DNA of 6,183 bases from Actinomycetota bacterium (GCA_005800465.1 SYFI01000164.1:1-6183); one strand, 5' to 3'; numbered from the stretch's first letter, positions 1 through 5,547 are shown. Notes: generated by a model from the sequence alone, not told the origin. Numbers and translations: made by a program.

Positions 1-47
1 CGCCGGGTCGGATCACCTGAGGGTCCGGATCGCAAGGGCACCCGAAA

Positions 48-81
48 CGCCCAGCGGCGCCCCGAGGGGCGCCGCTGGGCG
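48..81 (-). terminator. Intrinsic-type terminator downstream of rpsR
   Basis: A perfect 16-bp inverted repeat pairs positions 48-63 (CGCCCAGCGGCGCCCC) with 66-81, around a nominal two-base loop that would open to four. It begins 24 bp beyond the rpsR stop. On the minus strand the stem is followed by TTTCGGG, so there is only a short T run, as is common in GC-rich actinobacteria. On the plus side the stem is followed by ATGAATCAG with no T run, which favours termination of minus-strand transcription. Positions 1-47 beyond it show nothing I can assign. Confidence 0.85.
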
Positions 82-105
82 ATGAATCAGATGGTGCGCA
101 GTACG

Positions 106-609
106 TCAGGCGTCGACGTCATCTTCGGGCGGTGCGTCACCTGCGGCGACAGCCACGGGCTCCTCGATGATCTCGGCCTCAACGACCTCGATCTCGGTGC
201 CATCCGACTCAATGATGTCCGTCTCGACAACGTCGATCATGGCGCCATCGACGTCCACGAGTTCCTCAGTGATGATGATCTCCTCATCACCAGCAGGGGC
301 GCCCTCCACCGCGACAGGGATCGGGTTCGCGGCGCGATGCGCCTTGACCGAACGGTCCTGGTCGGGGTACGGCAGCAGGCCCATCATCCGGGCGCGCTTC
401 ACTGCCTGAGCGAGCTGCGTCTGCTGGCGACGGGACAGGCCCGTGATCCGGCGGGAACGAAGCTTGCCCCGCTCGGACAAAAAACGTCGGAGCGACGGGA
501 AATTCTTCCAGTCGAGCTCCTCGGCAGAAAGAAGGGGACGACGCTTGCGAGGCGCGGTCGCCCCACCCTTCTTCTTCTTGATCCGCCCGCGTCCGCGCGG
601 TTTCGCCAT
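106..609 (-). CDS. rpsR: 30S ribosomal protein bS18, cysteine-free, with long acidic C-terminal tail
   Basis: bS18 is a small-subunit protein that binds 16S rRNA next to bS6 on the platform. Residues about 25-81 match the family closely: a DWKNFPSLRRFLSERGKL segment, then RRITGLSRRQQTQLAQAVKRAR and MMGLLPY. The N-terminus is lysine- and arginine-rich. The zinc-binding cysteines of C+ paralogues are absent, so this is a C- form. The protein is 167 residues, against roughly 75-90 for the family. The extra 86 residues form a tail with no Lys or Arg after residue 92 and 23 Asp/Glu among residues 108-167, including three 15-residue repeats. The ATG at 609 has GGAAGG four bases upstream. The gene lies 92 bp behind lysS and is followed by a strong hairpin terminator. 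rpsF, ssb and rplI, its usual neighbours, are not beside it. The identity is secure; the function of the tail is unknown. Confidence 0.95.
   Translation of the reverse strand: MAKPRGRGRIKKKKGGATAPRKRRPLLSAEELDWKNFPSLRRFLSERGKLRSRRITGLSRRQQTQLAQAVKRARMMGLLPYPDQDRSVKAHRAANPIPVAVEGAPAGDEEIIITEELVDVDGAMIDVVETDIIESDGTEIEVVEAEIIEEPVAVAAGDAPPEDDVDA
160..294 (-). repeat. Three tandem 15-residue acidic repeats in the S18 tail
   Basis: Residues 106-120, 121-135 and 136-150 of the S18 protein align at a period of 15. The second and third copies are DGAMIDVVETDIIES and DGTEIEVVEAEIIEE. The first, AGDEEIIITEELVDV, is more diverged but keeps the Gly, the Val/Ile pairs and the final acidic residue in register. 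The pattern alternates acidic residues with beta-branched hydrophobic pairs. The repeat is clear in protein sequence and only partial in DNA, which suggests an old duplication under selection rather than a recent slippage event. Confidence 0.75.
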
Positions 610-641
610 GTGACCTTCCAGTTCGGACTGCTCTTAGAAAC

Positions 642-678
642 GGCGCGGGACGGTATCACTTCAGCGACCTCCCGTGCC
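642..678 (-). other. Possible hairpin in the rpsR leader
   Basis: In the 92-bp spacer between lysS and rpsR, positions 642-650 (GGCGCGGGA) and 670-678 (TCCCGTGCC) are complementary at 8 of 9 positions, with one internal mismatch. The loop is about 19 bases and contains a GGGAGG run, a second Shine-Dalgarno-like sequence that does not serve the rpsR ATG. It could be a structured 5' leader of rpsR. With such high GC content the pairing could also be chance. I cannot match it to a known ribosomal-protein leader. Confidence 0.3.
650..655 (-). promoter_or_regulatory. Tentative extended -10 box for rpsR
   Basis: On the minus strand the spacer reads GTGATACCGT, which fits an extended -10 (TGnTAnnnT), with TACCGT at 655-650. 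No good -35 lies at 16-18 bp; CTGGCA sits at 19 bp. A start here would leave a leader of about 33 bases before the rpsR ATG. This is weak evidence, and rpsR may simply be read through from lysS. Confidence 0.22.
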
Positions 679-701
679 AGCTCCTCCGGTATTGGGTGCC
701 G

Positions 702-2234
702 CTAATTCCTCATCGCGGGGAAGAGGATGACTTCACGGATCGAATGGCGATCCGTCAGCAACATGACGAGGCGGTCGATTCCAAGCCCCAGGCCACCCGT
801 GGGAGGCATGCCGTGCTCAAGCGCCGTAAGGAAGTCCTCATCGGCGGGCTGGGCCTCATCGTCCCCAGCAGCGCGGTCGGCCTGCAGCATCGCGAACCGC
901 TCGCGCTGGTCGTCGGGGTCGTTCAGTTCGGAGAATGCATTGGCGATCTCCATGCCCGCACAGAACGCCTCAAAGCGCTCCACGAGCCGCGGATCGTCCT
1001 CGCGCCGCTTGGCGAAGGGCGAGAGCTCGAGCGGGTAGTCCAGCAGGATGGTGGGCTGGATGAGGGTGGGCTCGAGCGACTGGCTGAGGATGCCGTCCAC
1101 CAGTTTGGACCACGGCGCCGTGTCGGGCGCGTCAAGGCCTGCGGCGCGCATTGCAGCGCGGAGAGAATCGGGGTCGGGGTGGGCCAGCACGTCGATGCCG
1201 CTGGTCTCCTCGAGCGCATCTGTGAGGCGCACACGGCGCCACGGCGGCGTGAGGTCGATCTCCCCGCCCTTCCATGGGACCTTCATGCCACCGGTGGCCT
1301 CCACCGCGGCGGCGGACACCATCTCCTCGAGCATCGCGGCCACGTCCTCGTAGTCGGCGTATGCCTCGTAGGTCTCCAGCATCGTGAACTCAGGGTTGTG
1401 CTTGAACGACACGCCCTCGTTGCGGAAGTCCTTGCCGAGCTCGTACACCTTCTCGAGCCCGCCCACGATGCACCGCTTGAGGTACAGCTCGGTGGCGATG
1501 CGCAGAAACAGTTCGCGACCTTGCTCGTTGTGGTGCGTGACGAACGGTCGCGCCGCGGCACCGCCGTAGATCGGCTGCAGCGCAGGTGTCTCGACCTCGA
1601 TGAACCCGCGGGAGTCGAGGAAGCGGCGCACACCCGAGATGGCGCGGGCCCGCATGACGAACTGGCTGCGTACGTCTTCGGATGCCATGAGGTCGAGGTA
1701 CCGCTGCCGGTAGCGGGTCTCCGGGTCGGTGAGACCGGCATGGCGATCGGGCGGCGGGCGCAGCGCCTTGGCGAGCATCTCCACTGAGTCGACGGCAACC
1801 GATATCTCGCCACGCCGGGTGCGCACGACGGTGCCCCGGACTCCGATGATGTCGCCCAGATGCGCACCGGCGAGGAGGCTCAGTCCATCGTCTCCGAGGC
1901 GGTCAAGCGTGGCCCATGCCTGCACCGTGCCCGAACGGTCCTCGACGTCGGCGAACACGGTCTTGCCCTGGCCACGGCGCGCCACCAGACGGCCCGCGAT
2001 GATCACCTGCCCGGTGGCCTCGGCGCCAGGCTCCAGCCCATCGCCGAGCGCCCGTGCATCCGCGATGGACCCCCGGCCCGTAAACCGGGCCGGGAACGGG
2101 TTGATACCCGCAGCCCGCAGGTCGTCCGCCTTCTGGCGGCGGTCAGCGATAAGGCGGTCAGCGATAAGGCGGTCAATGCCGCCGTCGACGTCCGCGGGCG
2201 ACGCCCCGCCTGGGGCGTCGGCGGACGTGCTCAG
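702..2234 (-). CDS. lysS: Lysyl-tRNA synthetase, class II, with a non-canonical start codon
   Basis: LysRS charges tRNA-Lys with lysine using ATP in the cytoplasm. With the start chosen here it has 510 residues, normal for the family. An N-terminal OB-fold anticodon-binding domain includes DRRQKADDLRAAGINPFP near residues 35-52. The class II catalytic domain shows motif 1 (RFLDSRGFIEVETPALQP), motif 2 (FRNEGVSFKHNPEFTMLE, about 270-287) and motif 3 (GLGLGIDRL, about 481-489). It also has the LysRS-type stretches YPLELSPFAKR and EIANAFSELNDP. The first in-frame GTG, at 2006, would remove 76 residues including the conserved GINPFP segment. No ATG, GTG or TTG lies between it and the in-frame stop at 2246-2244. 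I chose CTG at 2234 because it overlaps the greA stop as CTGA and has GAGG seven bases upstream. ATT at 2177 is the main alternative. A 15-bp tandem repeat and a large hairpin lie in this 5' region. The gene ends with TAG, 92 bp before rpsR. Confidence 0.93.
   Translation of the reverse strand: MSTSADAPGGASPADVDGGIDRLIADRLIADRRQKADDLRAAGINPFPARFTGRGSIADARALGDGLEPGAEATGQVIIAGRLVARRGQGKTVFADVEDRSGTVQAWATLDRLGDDGLSLLAGAHLGDIIGVRGTVVRTRRGEISVAVDSVEMLAKALRPPPDRHAGLTDPETRYRQRYLDLMASEDVRSQFVMRARAISGVRRFLDSRGFIEVETPALQPIYGGAAARPFVTHHNEQGRELFLRIATELYLKRCIVGGLEKVYELGKDFRNEGVSFKHNPEFTMLETYEAYADYEDVAAMLEEMVSAAAVEATGGMKVPWKGGEIDLTPPWRRVRLTDALEETSGIDVLAHPDPDSLRAAMRAAGLDAPDTAPWSKLVDGILSQSLEPTLIQPTILLDYPLELSPFAKRREDDPRLVERFEAFCAGMEIANAFSELNDPDDQRERFAMLQADRAAGDDEAQPADEDFLTALEHGMPPTGGLGLGIDRLVMLLTDRHSIREVILFPAMRN
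2138..2175 (-). repeat. 15-bp tandem repeat in the lysS 5' end
   Basis: The unit GGTCAGCGATAAGGC (plus strand) occurs twice without mismatch at 2141-2155 and 2156-2170. Partial units extend the match to 2138-2175, about 2.5 copies. Being a multiple of three, it keeps frame and encodes DRLIA-DRLIA-DR in the N-terminal helix of LysRS. It is probably a slippage duplication tolerated in a variable part of the protein. Confidence 0.9.
2188..2228 (-). promoter_or_regulatory. Large GC-rich hairpin at the greA/lysS junction
   Basis: Positions 2188-2195 (ACGTCCGC) pair perfectly with 2221-2228, and 2199-2207 (CGACGCCCC) pair perfectly with 2212-2220. The loop is four bases, and the only interruption is a three-base bulge at 2196-2198. 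The 17-bp stem starts three bases after the greA stop on the minus strand. No T run follows, so it is not a classical terminator. It could slow or gate translation initiation at lysS, stabilise the greA message, or be a degenerate attenuator. If lysS starts at CTG 2234 the hairpin lies within its first codons; if it starts at ATT 2177 the hairpin is leader. Confidence 0.65.
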
Positions 2235-2710
2235 TCCTCCGCCTCAATCTTCACGACCTGGTACTCGACCTGGCCGCGGGGGCTCACGACGGTAACCTTG
2301 TCGCCCTTCTTACGGCCCATCAACGCCTTGCCGATCGGACTCTCATTCGAGAGCCGGTTGCTGGGCGGATCGGCCTCGGCCGAACCGACGACCGAGAAAC
2401 TCATGGTCTTCTTGTCGGCCGTCGTACGCACCGTCACCTTGACTCCGATGCTCACGACATCTGTCGGCACGTCGTGCGTGTCGATAATGCGGGCATTCCT
2501 GAGCTGGTGCTCGATCTGGATGATCCGGGTCTCGACGCGTGCCTGCTCGTTCTTGGCGTCGTCGTACTCGGAGTTCTCTGAGATGTCACCGAATTCACGC
2601 GCGGTCTTGATGCGCTCGGCGACCTCACGACGCGTTTTCGTCGTGAGGTGCTCAATCTCGTCTTCGAGCTTGTTGTAGCCCTCTTCGGTGAGGATTACCT
2701 CACGGTCCAC
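2231..2710 (-). CDS. greA: Transcription elongation factor GreA
   Basis: GreA enters the secondary channel of backtracked RNA polymerase and stimulates cleavage of the 3' end of the transcript. The 159 residues match the family length. The N-terminal coiled coil carries the tip motif GDISENSEYDDAKNEQ at 41-56, with the expected acidic pair D42 and E45 that acts at the polymerase active site. The C-terminal FKBP-like domain includes NESPIGKALMGRKKGDKV at about 122-139. The GTG start at 2710 is well supported, since the upstream minus strand reads AGGGGAGG followed five bases later by GTG. It is the first gene after a promoter-like spacer and overlaps the proposed lysS CTG start in a CTGA arrangement. 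The D-I-S-E-N-S-E-Y tip is the form I associate with Firmicutes and deep actinobacterial lineages more than with Streptomyces or Mycobacterium. Confidence 0.97.
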   Translation of the reverse strand: MDREVILTEEGYNKLEDEIEHLTTKTRREVAERIKTAREFGDISENSEYDDAKNEQARVETRIIQIEHQLRNARIIDTHDVPTDVVSIGVKVTVRTTADKKTMSFSVVGSAEADPPSNRLSNESPIGKALMGRKKGDKVTVVSPRGQVEYQVVKIEAED

Positions 2711-2752
2711 TGCGGCCTCCCCTGAGGGTCATTACCTCGTATGCGGTCGCGG

Positions 2753-2782
2753 ACAATAGCCGAGAGGGTCGGGGGCCGGCAA
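2753..2782 (-). promoter_or_regulatory. Putative sigma-70-type promoter of greA-lysS
   Basis: On the minus strand, TTGCCG (2782-2777) and TATTGT (2758-2753) are separated by 18 bp. Each matches four of six consensus bases, including the important TA...T of the -10. A start near 2746 would give a leader of about 35 bases before the greA GTG. It lies in one of the few real intergenic gaps, between dus and greA. Confidence 0.5.
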
Positions 2783-2797
2783 CTTTCAAAGTGAAAG
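2783..2797. promoter_or_regulatory. 15-bp dyad abutting the greA -35 box (possible operator)
   Basis: CTTTCA and TGAAAG form a perfect inverted repeat with a three-base centre (AAG) at 2783-2797. It touches the upstream edge of the proposed -35 box. It is AT-rich in a GC-rich surrounding, as expected for a regulator site. As an RNA hairpin it would be weak (6 bp) and is not followed by a T run, so it is a poor terminator for dus. Confidence 0.35.
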
Positions 2798-2810
2798 CGG
2801 GTGCGCTGTC

Positions 2811-3866
2811 TCACGCGGCAAGAATTGCCACCTCGCGTAGGCGGGCCAGCCGGTCGAGCGCGACGTCGAGTGTGGGGTCCTCCATGAGGGCCTGAAGTTG
2901 GTCTTCGGGTACGCCCCGGCCGACCAGATACCACGAGTGGAACTTGCGCAGGTAGTGGCACGCGTTGTCGGCGCCGAGCACGCCCACGATGTCGTTGCTG
3001 AACCCGACCAGCTCATCAATGACCTCGTACAGCGGCGGCCGGGGGTCGGCCGCCCCTTCCCCGATCGCACGGAACACCCATGGATTACCGAGGGCCGCCC
3101 TGCCAATCATCACTCCCGCGGCACCAGTGCGCTCGAGGGCCTCGCGGGCCCCTGCGGCGTCGGCGATATCGCCACTGATCACCACGGGAACCTCCACAGC
3201 CCGGACCACCTCCGCGCTGATCTGGTGGTCGGCGCTGCCGGAATACTCCTCAGCGGCTGCGCGGGGGTGGATGGTGATCATCGCCGCGCCGGCGTCCTCA
3301 AAGCGCCGTGCCAGATCGGCCGGGTCGCAGTCGCCCGGCTTCAGCCCCCGCCGCATCTTGACCGTCACCGGAATACGCACGGCATCGGCCATCGCACGGA
3401 TCACCGCCACCGCGCGGTCCGGGTCGGCCAGCAGTGACGCCCCTGCACCGGTTTTCATGATCTTCGGCACCGGACACCCCATGTTGATGTCCACCATGTC
3501 GGCACCGGCCTCCTCCACCGCCCTGGCGGCCTCGGCCATCACGTCGGGGGCACCGCCAAATACCTGGATGCACATCGGGTGCTCGCCGGGTACCACCTCG
3601 AGCATGGAGGTGGTGCGCCGATTTCCGTGCCGGATGCCGTGGGCCGCAACCATCTCCGATACCACCAGCCCGGCACCGTGGCGACGGGACTGGGCACGGA
3701 ATACCCGGTTGCCGATGCCCGCAAGCGGGGCCTGCACCACCCGATTAGGAATGACCACATCCCCAACGCTGAAGGGCTCGGCGAGCGGCCAGTGGCCATC
3801 CGATGGCGGCGGTGCCACCGGATCGCGCTGGCGCGCCGCCACGAGGGCACGCATGCGCTTCTTCAC
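2811..3866 (-). CDS. dusB: tRNA-dihydrouridine synthase (DusB/NifR3-type)
   Basis: Dus enzymes use FMN and NADPH to reduce specific uridines in tRNA to dihydrouridine. The 351-residue protein shows the TIM-barrel signature in order. NRVVQAPLAGIGNRVFR is at 41-57 and EMVAAHGI at 71-78. DINMGCPVPKIMKTGAGASL is at 126-145, with the expected catalytic Cys131. Next come VTVKMRRG with Lys170, ITIHPR with His200, and the FMN-phosphate region VVISGDI and GVMIGRAALGNPW at 228-263. A helical C-terminal tRNA-binding region follows. The GTG at 3866 overlaps the coaX stop as GTGA, so translational coupling is likely; an ATG four codons further in (3854) is the alternative. About 25 residues precede the barrel, rich in basic residues and proline. 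Subfamily is assigned by overall resemblance, and the target uridine cannot be read from sequence. Confidence 0.93.
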   Translation of the reverse strand: MKKRMRALVAARQRDPVAPPPSDGHWPLAEPFSVGDVVIPNRVVQAPLAGIGNRVFRAQSRRHGAGLVVSEMVAAHGIRHGNRRTTSMLEVVPGEHPMCIQVFGGAPDVMAEAARAVEEAGADMVDINMGCPVPKIMKTGAGASLLADPDRAVAVIRAMADAVRIPVTVKMRRGLKPGDCDPADLARRFEDAGAAMITIHPRAAAEEYSGSADHQISAEVVRAVEVPVVISGDIADAAGAREALERTGAAGVMIGRAALGNPWVFRAIGEGAADPRPPLYEVIDELVGFSNDIVGVLGADNACHYLRKFHSWYLVGRGVPEDQLQALMEDPTLDVALDRLARLREVAILAA

Positions 3867-4654
3867 CGGCGGCGACTGCGCGTTGTGGCGCCGGTAGTGC
3901 GCTCGTGCACGAGCCTGAGCCCCTCGATGGTGAGCATGGGCTCATGCTCCTCAATGAGCACCGAATGCGGGAGCACCAACGGCGCGAGACCTCCAGTGGC
4001 AATGACGATGGGCTGTGCACCAAGCTCAATGGCAATCCGGCCCACCATGCCGTCCACCATCGCGGCGGCACCCAGTACCAGCCCCGACTGCATGCATTCC
4101 ACCGTGTTGCGCCCGATCGTGGTCGGCGGCGCTGCGAGTTCCACGCGCATCAGACGCGCAGCACGCTGCGAGAGGGCATCGAGGCCGCTGTCCACACCGG
4201 GAGCAATGACGCCACCGACGAACTCGCCATTTGCCGACACCACATCGAGTGTGGTGGCCGTTCCAAAGTCCACCACCACGCATGGCCCGCCAAATCGGGC
4301 GTGGGCAGCCACGGCATTGGCGATGCGATCGGCACCCACCTCATGCGGATTGTCGACCAGAAGCGGCATGCCGGTGCGCACGCCGGGACCTACGACAACC
4401 GCGGGACGATCGAGATACCTGTCGGCTAGCGCCTGATACGCAACGGTCAGCTCGGGCACCACCGACGCCACCACCACGTGGTCCACCTCGGTCAGGCTTC
4501 CGCCGCGCAGCTCCAGAATGGTGTCGTAGCTCGCCGCCAGCTCATCAACTGTGGTGCGGCGAACCGTGGAAACACGCCAGTCGTGCAGCAACTCGTCACC
4601 TGAGAAGAGCCCTGCCACGGTCTGCGAGTTGCCGACATCGACGGCGAGCAGCAC
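3863..4654 (-). CDS. coaX: Type III pantothenate kinase
   Basis: CoaX phosphorylates pantothenate with ATP, the first step of coenzyme A synthesis; the type III form needs a monovalent cation and is not inhibited by CoA. The 263 residues show all the ASKHA-fold signatures. The N-terminal phosphate loop is AVDVGNSQT, with D6. The pantothenate-binding and catalytic segment NPHEVGADRIANA is at 102-114, with D109 as probable general base. DFGTATTLD is at 129-137 and GGVIAPG at 147-153. A late ATGGLAPL segment is at 219-226. The GTG start at 4654 is supported by GGAGG seven bases upstream, inside the end of the preceding DUF2469 gene, whose stop is two bases away. The gene end overlaps the dus start. 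The last 12 or so residues are a basic, probably disordered tail. Confidence 0.97.
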   Translation of the reverse strand: MLLAVDVGNSQTVAGLFSGDELLHDWRVSTVRRTTVDELAASYDTILELRGGSLTEVDHVVVASVVPELTVAYQALADRYLDRPAVVVGPGVRTGMPLLVDNPHEVGADRIANAVAAHARFGGPCVVVDFGTATTLDVVSANGEFVGGVIAPGVDSGLDALSQRAARLMRVELAAPPTTIGRNTVECMQSGLVLGAAAMVDGMVGRIAIELGAQPIVIATGGLAPLVLPHSVLIEEHEPMLTIEGLRLVHERTTGATTRSRRR

Positions 4655-4656
4655 GG

Positions 4657-4983
4657 TCAGTCCTCCAGGACGACCGAGTCGAGGTCATCCACATCGTCCA
4701 CGCGCAGCATCTCCACCGTCACGTCCTGAGTGGTGTGCACCTCAACCCGGGGAATGATGCGTGTCGGGCGGTTCTTGTCCCACACCCACACGTCCTCCAT
4801 GGTGATGTGGAAGTACGGGTAGGCCGTCTGCGGATCGAACTTGCGATCCAGGTGATTGCACAGGTACGTCGCCTCCTGCGTGAGCACGCAGTAGCGAAAG
4901 AGTGGGAACACGTCGGAGTACTCGCGCTTGAGACGGAGTTCCAGTTCTGCGTCGTACTCATCAAGTTCATCGGTCTGGGACAT
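4657..4983 (-). CDS. DUF2469 family protein of unknown function
   Basis: I recognise this as the DUF2469 family, which is to my knowledge largely confined to Actinomycetota (Rv2901c of M. tuberculosis, beside rnhB, is an example from memory). The 108 residues include the conserved acidic start DELDEYDAELELRLKREYSDV (residues 5-25) and LFRYCVLTQEATYLCNHLD (28-46). The aromatic core YPYFHITMEDVWVWDKNRP is at 55-73, and the end VEVHTTQDVTVEML is at 80-93. The C-terminal 15 residues are acidic. There is no signal peptide or membrane segment. I chose the ATG at 4983 because AGAGGGGG lies just upstream; an in-frame ATG at 5010 has no ribosome-binding site and would add nine residues. It lies 39 bp behind folK and 2 bp before coaX, so it is probably co-expressed with folate and CoA genes. 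No function can be assigned. Confidence 0.9.
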   Translation of the reverse strand: MSQTDELDEYDAELELRLKREYSDVFPLFRYCVLTQEATYLCNHLDRKFDPQTAYPYFHITMEDVWVWDKNRPTRIIPRVEVHTTQDVTVEMLRVDDVDDLDSVVLED

Positions 4984-5022
4984 CACGCCCCCTCTGGGGT
5001 CGAGCGGCATTCGGGGGCGGGA

Positions 5023-5547
5023 TCATAGACCCGGCGGGGCAGAGCCCGGGAGCGCCAGTGCCAGCGGGGTGCTGTGGACGGGCTGCGACGGTGCATCGAG
5101 GGCATCGAGCAGCGCGCTGATCCGCGAGCCATCTGGCAGTTCCATGAAGGGCTCAACCTCCACCAGAGGTACAAGCACAAAGCGCCGATCGCAGATGCGT
5201 GGATGCGGGATCACCAGATCGGGATCAGAGGTGTGCCACTCACCCCCCTCCCATGCCAGCAGGTCCACGTCGAGCGGCCGCGGGCCGTAGCGGCGACCGG
5301 CGGTGCGACCCGCCTCGTGCTCCACCCGCTTGGCCACGGCCAGAACCGCCGGCGGATCCAGATCGGTGCGGATACGGATGACGGCATTCAGGAATGCCGG
5401 CTGGTCGGCCAGGTCCTGTGGGGCGGTTTCGTACACACTGCTCACCGCGTCGGCCACGACGCCTGCGGCGGCGAGGGTGTCGATCCCTGCCTGCAGCGCC
5501 GCAACCCGATCGCCGAGGTTCGACCCCAGACCCAGCCAGAACTGCAT
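5023..5547 (-). CDS. folK: 2-amino-4-hydroxy-6-hydroxymethyldihydropteridine diphosphokinase (HPPK)
   Basis: HPPK transfers pyrophosphate from ATP to 6-hydroxymethyl-dihydropterin, giving the substrate that FolP joins to p-aminobenzoate. Family motifs are complete: WLGLGSNLGDR at the start, SSVYETAP and DQPAFLNAVI, then RRYGPRPLDVDLL with the two aspartates that bind magnesium. VIPHPRICDRRFVLVPLVEV follows near the end of the core. The ATG at 5547 overlaps the folB stop as TGATG and gives 174 residues, with the spacing before LGLGSN usual for the family. An ATG at 5556 would add three residues. Neither has a clear Shine-Dalgarno, which fits coupled re-initiation. The last 20 or so residues (after LDALDAP) are proline- and alanine-rich and not conserved. 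The gene follows folB and precedes the DUF2469 gene by 39 bp. Confidence 0.95.
   Translation of the reverse strand: MQFWLGLGSNLGDRVAALQAGIDTLAAAGVVADAVSSVYETAPQDLADQPAFLNAVIRIRTDLDPPAVLAVAKRVEHEAGRTAGRRYGPRPLDVDLLAWEGGEWHTSDPDLVIPHPRICDRRFVLVPLVEVEPFMELPDGSRISALLDALDAPSQPVHSTPLALALPGSAPPGL

Noticed and set aside
399..659. Minus-strand 86-codon frame with GTG start and GGGAGG eight bases upstream
   Set aside because: It overlaps rpsR out of frame, is Arg/Ser-rich like typical GC-rich shadow frames and resembles no family. The ribosome-binding site is noted in the leader finding, but I do not call a gene.
82..705. Long plus-strand open frame opposite rpsR (207 codons)
   Set aside because: It is antisense to a clearly recognisable S18 gene, has no family resemblance, and is the open antisense frame expected at high GC.
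696..1787. 363-codon plus-strand open frame opposite lysS
   Set aside because: It is antisense to the LysRS catalytic motifs; its His/Gly/Leu-rich translation has no domain features and no supported start.
2138..2175. Short tandem repeat considered as a CRISPR fragment
   Set aside because: Units are 15 bp with no spacers and lie inside a coding frame.
2188..2228. Hairpin considered as an intrinsic terminator after greA
   Set aside because: The stem is strong, but the following minus-strand sequence is GC-rich with no T run, and essential lysS lies immediately behind without another promoter that I can see.
1860..2678. 272-codon plus-strand frame spanning lysS and greA
   Set aside because: It is antisense to two well-supported genes and their junction, with low-complexity translation.
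2783..2797. Dyad considered as the terminator of the dus operon
   Set aside because: Only a 6-bp AT-rich stem and no T run follows on the minus strand; an operator-like role fits its position better.
3579..4436. 285-codon plus-strand frame opposite dus and coaX (also the frames at 2965-3897, 4231-5028 and 5074-5757)
   Set aside because: All lie opposite conserved minus-strand genes and show no recognisable domain; they are by-products of high GC3.
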